Numbered from the stretch's first letter, positions 17,536 through 26,563 are shown. The stretch is DNA of 64,000 bases from Planctomycetia bacterium (GCA_021414115.1 JAIOPD010000120.1:18507-82506); one strand, 5' to 3'. Notes: generated by a model not told the origin, from the sequence alone. Translations and numbers: made by a program.

Positions 17536-17879
17536 GGGTCAGTTACCTCTCGAGGAAAAAACAGCCGTCGGTTCAACGAATGAACCGTTTCGGACTCAAA
17601 GCACCCTACACCTGCCGCCCCAATGACTACGGGCAAACCACGTGCGAACGTGGTTGGCTGACTCTGACGAAGCGGACATTTTCGCTCCAGCAGGTGTTCG
17701 CTGTGGCGCTGCCCGCTGTGAGCGAGCGTGACTGAAAACGAGGGCAGACACAGTACGCGATCAGAAACAGCCGTTCCGCACCTCTTGCGCAATGAGTTGC
17801 TTCAGCCTGGAAATGTCCTGCTGCTCCGTTGCTTTTGCATCCATCCAGAACTGCCGCAAATCGTCTCGCCACTCGGCGT
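17536..17879. other. Intergenic stretch left of the IS element
   Basis: No gene can be supported here. It should contain the fasciclin promoter (minus strand). Frames that cross it run into the IS end and lack ribosome binding sites. Confidence 0.5.
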
Positions 17880-17905
17880 TGAGCTATAACCGAAAGTCGT
17901 GTTCC
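17880..17905 (+). repeat. IS256 left inverted repeat
   Basis: Starts TGAGCTAT and ends GTGTTCC. It pairs with the right repeat at TGAGCTAT and at AGT-GTGTTC positions, with about five mismatches. Confidence 0.8.
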
Positions 17906-17926
17906 GTAGAGGGAAAAGAAAAAGGC

Positions 17927-17987
17927 GGCGTATCCTGCTGTGACTTGTTCACCAACAGCAGCCCACGACGGGCCGAAAGGATACGCC
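17927..17987 (+). promoter_or_regulatory. Hairpin covering the transposase ribosome binding site
   Basis: Outer arms GGCGTATCC (17927-17935) and GGATACGCC (17979-17987) pair perfectly, and an inner pair CTGCTGT/ACAGCAG (17935-17941/17955-17961) nests inside. The AAAGG site at 17976-17980 lies at the edge of the outer stem, so transcripts reading in from outside would hide the start site, limiting transposition. Confidence 0.55.
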
Positions 17988-17990
17988 ACC

Positions 17991-19328
17991 ATGCGAGGTT
18001 TTACGGTTCGAGGTTCGAGTTGTCCATCAGATAAGAAGCGCGCCAGGAGGCGAGCTCGGCAGGAGGCGATCGAGATGGCACGGGGTGAGTCCCTGGGCCA
18101 GGCGATCGCCGACGAGAGTCGCAGCGCCTTGGACGCCTATGTACGCGAGGGAGCCCGGCAGATGCTCCAGGCAGCCTTGGAGTGTGAAGTGGACGCCTTC
18201 CTGGCGGAGTACGCCGACAGAGCGGATGAGCATGGCAGGAAGCAGGTCGTTCGGAACGGATACCTACCGGCCCGCACCATCATGACAGGCGCCGGGCCGC
18301 TCGAGATCGAGCAACCGCGAGTGCGGGACAAGTCTCGGCACGCCGATGAGCGCGTGGTCTTCACGTCGGGGATCCTGCCACCCTATCTGCGGAAGAGCCG
18401 GTCCATCGAGGAGTTGGTCCCATGGCTCTACCTGAAGGGCGTCTCGACAGGCGATTATCCCGAGGCCCTGCAGGCGCTGCTCGGGAAGGATGCCAAGGGG
18501 TTCAGTCCCAACGTCGTCGTGCGTCTCAAGGAGAAGTGGGGCCAGGAGTACGAGGAGTGGAGCCGCCGCGACCTCTCGGACGAGGAGTACGTCTACATCT
18601 GGGCCGACGGCATTCATGTGAATGTGCGGCTGGAAGACGCGGCCAATCCGAAGCAATGCCTCCTCGTCCTCATGGGAGCCACGGCCGAAGGCCGGAAGGA
18701 CCTGATCGCCGTCATCGACGGCGTCCGTGAGAGCAAGCAGAGCTGGCAGGAGCTGCTCCTCGATCTCAAGCAGCGGGGGCTCTCGACGCCCCCGAAGCTC
18801 GCCGTCGGCGATGGGGCCCTTGGCTTCTGGGCCGCACTGCGGGAGGTCTACCCGACGACGAAGGAGCAGAGGTGCTGGGTTCACAAGACGGCCAACGTGC
18901 TCAACAAGATGCCCAAGACCCTCCACGCAAAGGCGAAGAGCGACCTTCACCAGATCTGGCTCGCCGAGACCAGGGATGCGGCAATCAAGGCCTTCGACCA
19001 CTTCCTGGAGAAGTACGGTGCGAAGTACGAGGGGGCGTGCAGCGTCCTCTCGAAGGACCGAGACGTCCTCCTGGCCTTCTACGACTTCCCCGCTGAGCAC
19101 TGGGGCCACCTGCGGACGACCAACCCCATCGAGAGCACCTTCTCCACGATCCGCCTGCGGCATCGACGCACGAAGGGGAGCGGCTCGAGGAAGGCCAGCC
19201 TCACCATGATGTTCAAGCTCGCGCAGTCAGCCAGTCGACGTTGGCGACGACTCAACGGCCATCACCAGATCATTCTTGTTCTCGAAGGAAAAGTGTTCAC
19301 CGATGGAGTCCTGCAGAACGCCGCCTGA
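17991..19328 (+). CDS. IS256-family transposase
   Basis: 445 residues from the ATG at 17991. The DDE catalytic set is present: Asp in YIWADGIHVNVRL, Asp in LAVGDGALGFWAAL, and Glu in TNPIESTFSTIRLRHRRTKG. Also seen are the N-terminal LQAALECEVDAFLAEY and the LPPYLRKSRSIEELVPWLYLKGVSTGD block typical of the mutator/IS256 group. It cuts and joins DNA at the IS ends. Length and motifs suggest it is active. Confidence 0.95.
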   Translation: MRGFTVRGSSCPSDKKRARRRARQEAIEMARGESLGQAIADESRSALDAYVREGARQMLQAALECEVDAFLAEYADRADEHGRKQVVRNGYLPARTIMTGAGPLEIEQPRVRDKSRHADERVVFTSGILPPYLRKSRSIEELVPWLYLKGVSTGDYPEALQALLGKDAKGFSPNVVVRLKEKWGQEYEEWSRRDLSDEEYVYIWADGIHVNVRLEDAANPKQCLLVLMGATAEGRKDLIAVIDGVRESKQSWQELLLDLKQRGLSTPPKLAVGDGALGFWAALREVYPTTKEQRCWVHKTANVLNKMPKTLHAKAKSDLHQIWLAETRDAAIKAFDHFLEKYGAKYEGACSVLSKDRDVLLAFYDFPAEHWGHLRTTNPIESTFSTIRLRHRRTKGSGSRKASLTMMFKLAQSASRRWRRLNGHHQIILVLEGKVFTDGVLQNAA

Positions 19329-19340
19329 TTCAGATCCCTT

Positions 19341-19365
19341 GAACACAACTCTTGATAATAGCTCA
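19341..19365 (-). repeat. IS256 right inverted repeat
   Basis: Begins GAACACAACTC and ends ATAGCTCA; reverse complement of the left repeat apart from a few mismatches. It lies 12 bases past the transposase stop. Confidence 0.8.
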
Positions 19366-19464
19366 GTGAGGACTGCGGCCATACTCAAGGCCTTCAAAGC
19401 TGGCGAACGGGACCATCCGGCTACCTTGGCTGAGGGTCGACGGCCTTTTCCACCGGGCAGCAAC

Positions 19465-20886
19465 ATGCCGAAGACAAACGCAAAGACGCGACGGACAAAA
19501 CGCCCGTCCGTGAGACCACCCACATTGAAAGGAGCTCAGGGACGAAAGCCGAAAACAAGCCGTGGGCCTCGCGCCTCAGCGGCATCCGCAGGTGCCGCTG
19601 AATTGCTGCGGTTTGCACGGGGGCTCCGTGAGCTCGCGGCGGAGGCAGAGGATCTTGAGGCCGATGCCATTGAGAGCCGCCTGAGAGTGGCGAACACCCG
19701 AAACCTTGAGACGAGATTCCGCAACCGGCTGCGTTTGCTCGCGACGACGCTTCGTGAGAAGCAAAGCGACTTCGACGCACTTGTCACTAAGCACGGCAGC
19801 GGCGACTACGAGACCTACTCGCTGATCGTGCGTGAGCTCGAACAGGCAGGACTCGCAACCCTGCTCAAGACGCTCACGAACGAGGTTGAGGCTATAGCGT
19901 CTCGCTCTCGCACCCTCGTTGGCACGACCGCAAGAGAAGACCTGCAGGAGGACCTACGAATTGTTTGCAAGCTTCTCGCAGGTCTCTATAGCATCGCTGA
20001 CGAGATCGAACGGCAAGTGAGGACACTAAAACAAGAACACGCCTCCAGCACGACCCAGCGATCGGCGCTCCCCAAGGAGATCGAGGAAGTACTGCTGGAC
20101 TCGGAAGCTGCCGCCCGGCTGTTCCTCGCTACGGTCGCAAGCCGACCAATTAGTTTTGACAAGCAGGCCACGCACAGCACGCTGCGGTGGGTGCAAGACA
20201 TCGAGGCCGAGCGAAAGCGGGTCTTTGATGCCGCAGAGAGATTCGAAAGAGTTCTCAGCGCATTCACAGACACGCATCGCGAACTTGCCAACAAGTCAGG
20301 GCAACAGGAAGCCGAGCGGTTGATCGCAGATGTTCTGCAGATCACTCAACGAGTGAGGGCGAGAAGAAATATCGGGCAAGCAATTATTCGGACGATTGTG
20401 CATGGTCTGCGGGAAAAACTCTCGCTCAGTGACAGGGCCAGTGAGGCGGCCGGGAGAGTTGGGCATCTGCTAGGCGATATCGAGCGACGACTTGCCGAGG
20501 AGGGAGTTGTGCTTGCCCGACAAGAAGAACACGCGCAGGCCTCTCGCCGCGCTCAGCAGGCGCATAACGGCAGGCTGCCCGAATGGACCGAATTGGACTC
20601 ACCCGGCAAAGACAAGCTCAGGCTGCTAATAAAGGCGTTCTTTGAATGCATGGACGACGACGGCCGCAACGACTTCACAAAGATACAGCTCCAAGCTCGG
20701 CTTCAGGGTATTAGGCCTCGGTCGCAATCATGGGACTCGCATACCTATCGTTGGCTAAAAAAGGCAACTGATTTGGGTGTCGTCATCCCCAGTCCGCCCG
20801 ACAAGAATCGCAGGGTCGCCCATAGATTCCGGCTATCGGATGCCGCCATAGAGAAGTATCGGGCTGCTGCAATCGAGTCTCGTTAG
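19465..20886 (+). CDS. Coiled-coil protein of unknown function
   Basis: 473 residues from the ATG at 19465; the frame opens earlier but that part belongs to the IS. The N-terminus is strongly basic (KTNAKTRRTKRPSVRPPTLKG), which suggests nucleic-acid contact. Most of the protein (about 45-380) is charged helix with coiled-coil character. The last 90 residues (WTELDSPGKDKLRLLIKAFF ... THTYRWLKKATDLGVV-like) resemble a winged-helix fold. No family is recognised. It is immediately downstream of the IS, whose right end lies 100 bases before the start, so its own promoter may have been displaced. Confidence 0.55.
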   Translation: MPKTNAKTRRTKRPSVRPPTLKGAQGRKPKTSRGPRASAASAGAAELLRFARGLRELAAEAEDLEADAIESRLRVANTRNLETRFRNRLRLLATTLREKQSDFDALVTKHGSGDYETYSLIVRELEQAGLATLLKTLTNEVEAIASRSRTLVGTTAREDLQEDLRIVCKLLAGLYSIADEIERQVRTLKQEHASSTTQRSALPKEIEEVLLDSEAAARLFLATVASRPISFDKQATHSTLRWVQDIEAERKRVFDAAERFERVLSAFTDTHRELANKSGQQEAERLIADVLQITQRVRARRNIGQAIIRTIVHGLREKLSLSDRASEAAGRVGHLLGDIERRLAEEGVVLARQEEHAQASRRAQQAHNGRLPEWTELDSPGKDKLRLLIKAFFECMDDDGRNDFTKIQLQARLQGIRPRSQSWDSHTYRWLKKATDLGVVIPSPPDKNRRVAHRFRLSDAAIEKYRAAAIESR

Positions 20887-21148
20887 CCTCCCAGCCCCTC
20901 CTTCACAGCGGGCTTTTGCTGGCTTTCACTCCGTCTCGGTGAAAAGCGAACTGAAAAGCGAAAAACGCTTCTCGGCGACCTTCTACTTCGGCTGCTCGAT
21001 GTGCTCGTGCATCGGCCGTGATGGACGGTAACGCCAACCCGCTGGCCACGATCCCGCAGGGTGGCAAGCCAAGCACGGCTCAATGGCGGCGGTCGAGCCC
21101 GGCCAGCACGGTGCTGACTGGCAAAGTGAAACCTTGAGGAGCCACACC

Positions 21149-21580
21149 ATGGCTACGTTTTTCGTAAAGAGCGACGACTATGAGGCGGATTCGGTGTCGC
21201 GCGTCGGCTTGTTGGCCGACAACCCCGACTGCCGGCAACTACTGACCGAACTGGATACTCTTGGGGTAGAGAGCCTGCGACTGTTCTACCGAGATGGGTT
21301 TGGCCGCGACCCCACCGTGCACGTCTTCGACATCGAGCCGAGAAAGGGCGTACGACTCTCCGCTCGCCAACTCCGTCAGATCTACGGCTTCTGCTATGCA
21401 TTCACGTATCTGCTTCCGGACGTCTTGGCGAAGGCAGTCGAAGATACCGAGGCCGCCGACCACGAAGTGATCGTGGAGGTGTTTATCAGGATTGGCCCTA
21501 CACCGGTAATGTCGGCGGCTGTAGAAGCCATTGAGGTGGTTGCGGATTTTGCGACCGGCCATCTTCTCAAACTCGTGTGA
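21149..21580 (+). CDS. Hypothetical protein upstream of the replication module
   Basis: 143 residues from the ATG at 21149 behind a GAGGA site. A mixed alpha/beta sequence with no known motif. The start MATFFVKSDDYEADSVSRV and the acidic middle (VEDTEAADHEV) give no functional hint. It is the first gene of a plus-strand series ending at 25483, so it may be part of the element's replication or copy-control set. Confidence 0.55.
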   Translation: MATFFVKSDDYEADSVSRVGLLADNPDCRQLLTELDTLGVESLRLFYRDGFGRDPTVHVFDIEPRKGVRLSARQLRQIYGFCYAFTYLLPDVLAKAVEDTEAADHEVIVEVFIRIGPTPVMSAAVEAIEVVADFATGHLLKLV

Positions 21581-21594
21581 GTGGGCCCGCATTC

Positions 21595-21627
21595 GCCTGC
21601 GGCATTACGCGTCGTGATGCCGCAGGC
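21595..21627 (+). terminator. Perfect hairpin after the 143-residue gene
   Basis: GCCTGCGGCAT (21595-21605) and ATGCCGCAGGC (21617-21627) form an 11-bp stem with an 11-base loop, 14 bases after the stop. There is no T-run, so it may stabilise RNA rather than terminate. Confidence 0.4.
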
Positions 21628-21769
21628 AGTGCGCTCTGCCCCGCGCTGCGATTAACTCTTGCGGCAACGCGGGGCGACTGGGATGGCACGACGCATGAAA
21701 TCACATCGCAGCTCGGCCTGTATCCGCGTGTTGCGGGCAGTGCCGCAGCCACAAACACAAAGGTGCTAA

Positions 21770-22156
21770 ATGGCTTCCAAGTCTTTTCCCTTGCGATATC
21801 CCGTATCGGGGATTGCGAAATCCCTGCTCGGTCAACTCAAGGATCGTGGTGTCGTCGAGATTGGCGGCCAATTCTTCAGCGGCGATTCCGGGCTCGGGCA
21901 GCCACCTGAGGGATCTTTGTCGTCGACGTTCGTCATGGCGCCGACGGCTTGCCCGCTATTACCGGGTGAGTGCGCCGCGGCCGTCACCGCGATCCGTGAC
22001 GAAGTCCTTGGCTTTGCTGAACGACTAACGGATACGGCTCCCATCACCGGCACGTTGCTGCATGCTCGGTACTGCGTCCGCCCAGCCGTCGGTATCGATT
22101 GCGATATCGAGTTGCTCGGGCTAGTGGACCGGATCGTTCGCATATCACTCTTTTGA
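21770..22156 (+). CDS. Hypothetical protein
   Basis: 128 residues, ATG at 21770 behind AAAGGTG. No motif recognised; the sequence has a hydrophobic, likely structured C-terminal half (CDIELLGLVDRIVRISLF). Its stop is 57 bases before the primase-like gene on the same strand, suggesting co-transcription. Confidence 0.5.
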   Translation: MASKSFPLRYPVSGIAKSLLGQLKDRGVVEIGGQFFSGDSGLGQPPEGSLSSTFVMAPTACPLLPGECAAAVTAIRDEVLGFAERLTDTAPITGTLLHARYCVRPAVGIDCDIELLGLVDRIVRISLF

Positions 22157-22213
22157 GATCCCACAGAAGCCACTAAACCACGATGCAGTGAATGGCCTTC
22201 GCTGATCTCCGCA

Positions 22214-23902
22214 ATGAAGCTTAACGACGTACCGCCCGGTAAATACCGGGCCCGCCTAGTAGGACGGCGCACCGACCGTGACGGCAAGGCGGCCGCGATC
22301 GAATTGACCTTCGAGGTCATCGACCGGCATCTTGCTGGACGGCGGGTGGCGGGCAAGTTCTGGAATCGCAATCTCGTGCTGCGAGCCAACGATCTAACCA
22401 AGAATCAACTTGTCGACATCGACGTGGCCGTCCGGCGTTCACAACGAGGCAAGGCATACGTCAACGTCATTGATTTCCGGCCGGCTGGTAAGCCGACGGC
22501 TGTCACGTTCGTGAACGGGCTCTGTTCGCACGATTGGGAAAACGAGAATGCCGTTCACCACGAGTACGGGCCGGCGGCATTGTGCACCGACCTCGATCTG
22601 CCGGAACTCGAATGGGAGCTTCGTGAGCGTGAAGCGGAGGGCATGCAGGTTGATGGGCTGCCGCTGCCGCTCCTCGAGTCGTTTACACTCCGTGAACTAA
22701 ACAGGTTGATTGTTCGGGGTTCGCAGGCGGCTCCGTCGCCGCAGGATCATGCCTGCGGCGATGGTTGCGGCGGCTACAGAGAATACGCAACTCGTTTCGC
22801 CGCCACGCATGGTTTGGGAATCCTTGTCACGGGCAACACGGCCGGCCCATGGCAGCTCGTGCCGTTGGACGAGAGTTTTGCACGCTTTGCCCGGGCGGAC
22901 TCTTCCGTCGGCCTGCATCTGCCCGCCCGACTTTCAGTTTTCCAGTATTCCGAGGACCTGCAGAGTTACTACTCGGCCCATGGCGGCTCGGTGGCGGGCT
23001 ATCGCGGCGTAACGTGGGCCCGCTGGTGCATCGTCGAGCTCAACGGCAGCGACGGGCTGATGGATGTCCTCGAGACGAGTCGCTACCTCGTCACCGCGCT
23101 AGGCCGACTAGGGCTACCCGAAGAGCAGATTCTCGTGTTTTATTCGGGCGATCGCGGGGTGAGCGTGATGTTTCCGTCCGGCATCGCAGGAGCCGTGCCT
23201 CAGCCAAACTTCGAGTTTGCTCTCGGCCAGTTCTGCCAAGTCATCGTCGACCAAGCAGCGATCATGCTCGGCAAGAAGCCGGCCCCGGGCAAGCCCGACG
23301 CTGCGGACGATCCCGTTTGGCACGAGCCGATCGACTGGAGCGTTTACAAGCCCAACGCGATGTTCCGAGCGCCCAACACGCTGCACGAGAGTACCGGCTT
23401 GTTCAAAGTGCGAATCCAACACGATGAACTCTTCGCCCTCGACGAGGCAAGCATTCGATTGCTGGCCAAGCAGCCGCGGCCGTTCGAGCCGCCCTTATGG
23501 CAGGCATGCCCGAAGGAGCCGCTGAACGAGCTTTGGGGGTATGCCTTGGCGGTGGCACACAGCCGTCCATGGGCCATCGAACAGACGATTGGCCGTGGAA
23601 GCTGGGTTTACGCCGATACGTTTGACTTCATGCACAACGGAGCACCGAAGCCGACAGGGAACATGCGACTGTTCCGGGCGGCGGTAAATCTGCTGCAGGT
23701 CGGCTGCCCACGGCATGCTGTCTACCAATTGCTTTCGCCAGCTGCCCTGATGAGCGGTCTAAGCCCGGCGGCCGTGGATCGGCAGCTGAAAGGAGCTGTG
23801 CGCTACATGCGAAAGCCGCGGCAGGTCGTGCTGGATGCAGCCTTCACCCCGCAGTGGAGCCAACGAGACGGCCACAACGCTGGCGACGGAGGCAGTTCAT
23901 GA
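22214..23902 (+). CDS. Primase-like replication protein with an N-terminal ssDNA-binding-like domain
   Basis: 562 residues. Residues 1-90 (PPGKYRARLVGRRTDRDGKA, LTFEVIDRHLAGRRVAGKF) resemble the DUF669-type domain that phages encode beside single-strand binding functions. Residues about 200-400 follow the archaeo-eukaryotic primase pattern: WCIVELNGSDGLMDVLETSR (about 271-290), ILVFYSGDRGVSVMFPSG (about 306-323), and FRAPNTLHESTGLFKVRI. In active members the first motif is D-x-D and the second ends S/R-G-x-H; here they read ELN and VSV, so catalysis is doubtful. It couples by an ATGA overlap to the helicase-like gene. Expected role: initiation of element replication. Confidence 0.62.
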   Translation: MKLNDVPPGKYRARLVGRRTDRDGKAAAIELTFEVIDRHLAGRRVAGKFWNRNLVLRANDLTKNQLVDIDVAVRRSQRGKAYVNVIDFRPAGKPTAVTFVNGLCSHDWENENAVHHEYGPAALCTDLDLPELEWELREREAEGMQVDGLPLPLLESFTLRELNRLIVRGSQAAPSPQDHACGDGCGGYREYATRFAATHGLGILVTGNTAGPWQLVPLDESFARFARADSSVGLHLPARLSVFQYSEDLQSYYSAHGGSVAGYRGVTWARWCIVELNGSDGLMDVLETSRYLVTALGRLGLPEEQILVFYSGDRGVSVMFPSGIAGAVPQPNFEFALGQFCQVIVDQAAIMLGKKPAPGKPDAADDPVWHEPIDWSVYKPNAMFRAPNTLHESTGLFKVRIQHDELFALDEASIRLLAKQPRPFEPPLWQACPKEPLNELWGYALAVAHSRPWAIEQTIGRGSWVYADTFDFMHNGAPKPTGNMRLFRAAVNLLQVGCPRHAVYQLLSPAALMSGLSPAAVDRQLKGAVRYMRKPRQVVLDAAFTPQWSQRDGHNAGDGGSS

Positions 23903-25014
23903 GCGAAACAAATGACGAGTATGCCCGTCACCGTCCCGACCGGTACGACCTCGGCATGGCCTCGTTCGAAGGCGGTGACTTCGGCGACGAGTTCCCGCCA
24001 GCCAGCACGACACTTTTGGCGGACGTTCTAGACGCGGTCTTCAAGGACATCGAGGAGGCTGTGCCTTGCGTCGAATGGCCGGTGGGTGACGACGGATGGG
24101 GCACATTCGCGTTTCGCCCGAACACGGTCATCGTGGTGGGCGGCCCCACGAACGTCGGCAAGACCCCGCTGATCCTGAATTTGCTGTGGCAGGCGATGCA
24201 CATCACGCCAACGCTGCGGGTTCTGATCGCCAACAACGAGAGCATGACCCGAGATTTGATCAACCGGCTCATCGCCATGCTCACGGAAATAGACCTGCGG
24301 CACATTCGACGGCGGGACCGTGCGTACTGCTCGCCTGCCAAGCTCGCTGCGGCTCAAGCTGCCCTCCGGTTCGTTGCCGACCGGCTGGAGTTCATGGAGA
24401 TGCCCTTCACGCTCGAGCAGGTCGTTCAACGTGCCGCCTACTTCCGGGCGGACGTTGTGTGCGTGGACACCCTCCAGAAGCTCAGGCTCGAGGGCTACGA
24501 CGGTGAAGCGGGCGACACAGTCGGCCGGATCATGCCCATGCTTCGTGATCTTGCGAATAAGGGGCCCTGTGTGGTCGCGGCGGCGTCGATATCGCGGGAA
24601 GGCGTGCGGCACCTCAAGCATCGCGTCGGGAAGACAACATACGACGAATTGGACGCCGGCGTGTTTTTGCACAACTCAGAAATCGAGAGTTCCTGCAACG
24701 ACGCCTACACGCTCGCGGTCGAGTCTGGTGCAAAGGCGGCTCAGCGCGTCGACGAGGACTATCAGCTAATCAAGATGTGGCTCCATCACGTGAAGGCCCG
24801 GGATGAATTGAAGGTAAACATCCCGCTGTCGTTCGACGGTCGCTATCAGAAGTTCTCGCTGCGGGCGGCTGAGCAGGTGCGGGGGCCCACCTCGATCACG
24901 GCCTTGACCCAGCCGAACGTTCAGGCCAGCCAACCATACAGGTCGCGGGCAGCTGCGGCTAAGGCGAGTATTCCCAAAAAAAAGGAGGACGGCGATGACC
25001 ACTGGCTCCGTTGA
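23899..25014 (+). CDS. RecA-fold helicase-like ATPase (AAA_25/DnaB-type)
   Basis: 371 residues from the ATG at 23899, with GGAGG 6 bases upstream and the start overlapping the previous stop. Walker A is GGPTNVGKTPLILNL (about residues 80-94), Walker B is VVCVDTLQKL (about 188-197). IANNESMTRDLINRLIAML is the segment where DnaB- and RAD55-like enzymes have their catalytic Glu; DLANKGPCVVAAASISREG is the sensor-like strand. Its place between a primase-like protein and a winged-helix protein fits a replicative helicase or loader of an integrated plasmid or phage. The C-terminal 60 residues are disordered and basic. Confidence 0.75.
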   Translation: MSETNDEYARHRPDRYDLGMASFEGGDFGDEFPPASTTLLADVLDAVFKDIEEAVPCVEWPVGDDGWGTFAFRPNTVIVVGGPTNVGKTPLILNLLWQAMHITPTLRVLIANNESMTRDLINRLIAMLTEIDLRHIRRRDRAYCSPAKLAAAQAALRFVADRLEFMEMPFTLEQVVQRAAYFRADVVCVDTLQKLRLEGYDGEAGDTVGRIMPMLRDLANKGPCVVAAASISREGVRHLKHRVGKTTYDELDAGVFLHNSEIESSCNDAYTLAVESGAKAAQRVDEDYQLIKMWLHHVKARDELKVNIPLSFDGRYQKFSLRAAEQVRGPTSITALTQPNVQASQPYRSRAAAAKASIPKKKEDGDDHWLR

Positions 25015-25483
25015 TGGCATGTCAGAGCAAATCGGTGAGGGGCCAGAAAAGGCCGTTGGCTGCGCTCTTGGAACTGGCGATCGTGATTCCCGTGATGCTG
25101 CTTGTGACGTTGCTGACAATGACCCAAAGGATTCAGCCTCGTGCACAAAAAAAGTTGCCATATTCAATCAGTTCATCGACAAGACTCTTGCCGGCCTGCC
25201 GCCAACTGCCGCCGTGCTCTGGCTGACATTGTTTCGTTTTGAGAAGCAGGGCGTCGCATGGGTAAGTCAAGGCACCCTTGCGAAACGGATGGGCGTGAAT
25301 GAGAAGACCGTGTATCGGAATATGAAGATCCTGCTAGCGAAGAAACTCGTGCGGATCGAGTATCACGGCCGACTTGGGCAGGGTAGCCATAAGTACCGGC
25401 TCGGACTCCCGCCGCTTGAACCCAGAACCAATCTGAATCGCTTCAAGAACAAAAGCTCGCCACGGGAGCGAAAGCCAAAGTGA
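24995..25483 (+). CDS. Winged-helix (HTH_36-type) replication or regulatory protein
   Basis: 162 residues, ATG at 24995 with AGGAGG 7 bases upstream, overlapping the ATPase gene by 20 bases. The N-terminal 50 residues are acidic and probably disordered. Residues about 55-135 form a winged helix: LPPTAAVLWLTLFRFEKQGV, WVSQGTLAKRMGVNEKTVYRNMKILLAKKLVRIEY. This is the layout of phage replication protein O-like and plasmid control proteins. It ends the plus-strand replication gene run. A copy of the repeated motif at 25528 lies 45 bases past its stop. Confidence 0.78.
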   Translation: MTTGSVDGMSEQIGEGPEKAVGCALGTGDRDSRDAACDVADNDPKDSASCTKKVAIFNQFIDKTLAGLPPTAAVLWLTLFRFEKQGVAWVSQGTLAKRMGVNEKTVYRNMKILLAKKLVRIEYHGRLGQGSHKYRLGLPPLEPRTNLNRFKNKSSPRERKPK

Positions 25484-25527
25484 CTGCTGGCCGGCTCAGC
25501 AAGAAGCAGGTGCCGGCCCTGTCTGGC

Positions 25528-25543
25528 GATTTAGATATCAAAA
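25528..25543 (+). promoter_or_regulatory. Motif GATTTAGATATCAAAA, copy 1
   Basis: AT-rich 16-mer with a GATATC core, 45 bases after the winged-helix gene. Identical to copy 2; variants occur at 28467, 34374 and 40902. Confidence 0.6.
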
Positions 25544-25887
25544 CAAGCCAGTTGCCGTAGTCGAGGCTCGGGGTTCCGTAGACAACGGGCTATGGACATT
25601 TGAGTCCTCGGCTACGGACACCCAAGCACTTCATTCATAGTAAGCGGGCCGGATGCCTGACGGCCCCGGCCCTTCTACAAGAATGAAAACCAAGAGACGC
25701 ACAAAGATTAGAGGGAAATCTGGCTCTGCACTGTCTATGGCACTGCGTCACCGCGAACAAACAAGAGAAAAACTGCCCGTAGGGCGTAGATGATCGGGAG
25801 TTCGTTGGCGGAGGTGAGCGGCCGCCTTCTGATTCGCGATAGAAAGGCGATCGACCGTCGAGCCAGCCGAGGCCGACGTTCCATTAT

Positions 25888-25929
25888 TCGCCCGTCTCAA
25901 GCCAAGCCTGTGGCTCTATTGCGATCGCA
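25888..25929 (-). repeat. 42-base repeat, copy 1 (relic of a metallopeptidase gene end)
   Basis: Matches 26564-26605 with about five mismatches, including the block CTCAAGCCAA and CTGTGGCTCTA. In copy 2 the segment spans the last codons and stop of the HEWAH metallopeptidase gene; in copy 1 the same minus-strand reading ends LRSQ-stop, suggesting a lost second gene. Confidence 0.6.
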
Positions 25930-26020
25930 GACGCTGGCGGTCGTCGTGGGCTCGGGCCTGCGGCGACACGAGTCGTTCGACGCCTGCACGTCGATCCTTC
26001 GATGGCGAGGCAGCAAATTA

Positions 26021-26036
26021 TTTTGATATCTAAATC
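26021..26036 (-). promoter_or_regulatory. Motif GATTTAGATATCAAAA, copy 2 (inverted)
   Basis: Exact inverted copy of 25528-25543, 493 bases away, in the same non-coding region. Confidence 0.6.
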
Positions 26037-26151
26037 CGGCCCGAACGCGTGCAGGGGGGTAAATCGGCAACAAAGTCACGCCTAATCCGTTGATGTGACA
26101 CGACTTGCGACGAGCGCCGCCGCGGTTTTTTTGTAAAGTTGTGTGGACCTA

Positions 26152-26172
26152 GTGTAGGTGTTCCACCTACAC
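26152..26172. promoter_or_regulatory. Perfect palindrome, operator-like
   Basis: GTGTAGGTG-TTC-CACCTACAC: two perfect 9-base arms around 3 bases. The dyad size fits a dimeric repressor or an initiator protein site. No T-run follows, so it is not a terminator. Confidence 0.5.
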
Positions 26173-26245
26173 GGGAGCTTTCAGAGTCCTAACTCCTGAA
26201 AACTAGCCCCTCTGTTTGATGATCGGGACGACGTTGGCAGCTACG

Positions 26246-26277
26246 TTTGATGCCGGCCTTAAGAAGCCGGCATCAAA
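26246..26277. terminator. Perfect 12-bp hairpin, possible bidirectional terminator
   Basis: TTTGATGCCGGC (26246-26257) pairs with GCCGGCATCAAA (26266-26277) around CTTAAGAA. With A/T-rich flanks on both sides it could stop transcription both ways, or serve as a replication or recombination structure. Confidence 0.5.
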
Positions 26278-26563
26278 TAACGTTGGTTGAGGTCGCTGCA
26301 CATCACCAGACTCACGTCGACTCGTTTTGCTGGTGACGAGTTCGGCAGCGTCCCATCTTTGGCATTCGAGGCTCATTGTGATTCTGGGATCTGTGACGAG
26401 GCCCTGAATACATCCCGGAAGTGTGTCGCAGGGTTGGCGGCCAAGCCCGACGTCCTAGCCCGGTCTTTTTTCGACCAGCCATCGGTGCCGCTCTCTTGGC
26501 GACGAGGTCTTCATTGTGCGCCCGCAGAGGCATCTAGCCGCCATGGGGCCGCTTCGCCGTCGA

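Larger units (their letters stand above)
17880..19365 (+). mobile_element. IS256-family insertion sequence, apparently complete
   Basis: About 1486 bases bounded by imperfect 25-base inverted repeats and holding one full transposase gene. The 8-9 bases outside each end do not match (left CTCGGCGT, right GTGAGGAC), so no target-site duplication is visible, which suggests recombination after insertion. Confidence 0.88.

Noticed and set aside
17627..17992. A minus-strand frame crossing the IS left end
   Set aside because: It spans the inverted repeat and the transposase leader, so it joins host and IS DNA and cannot be an old gene.
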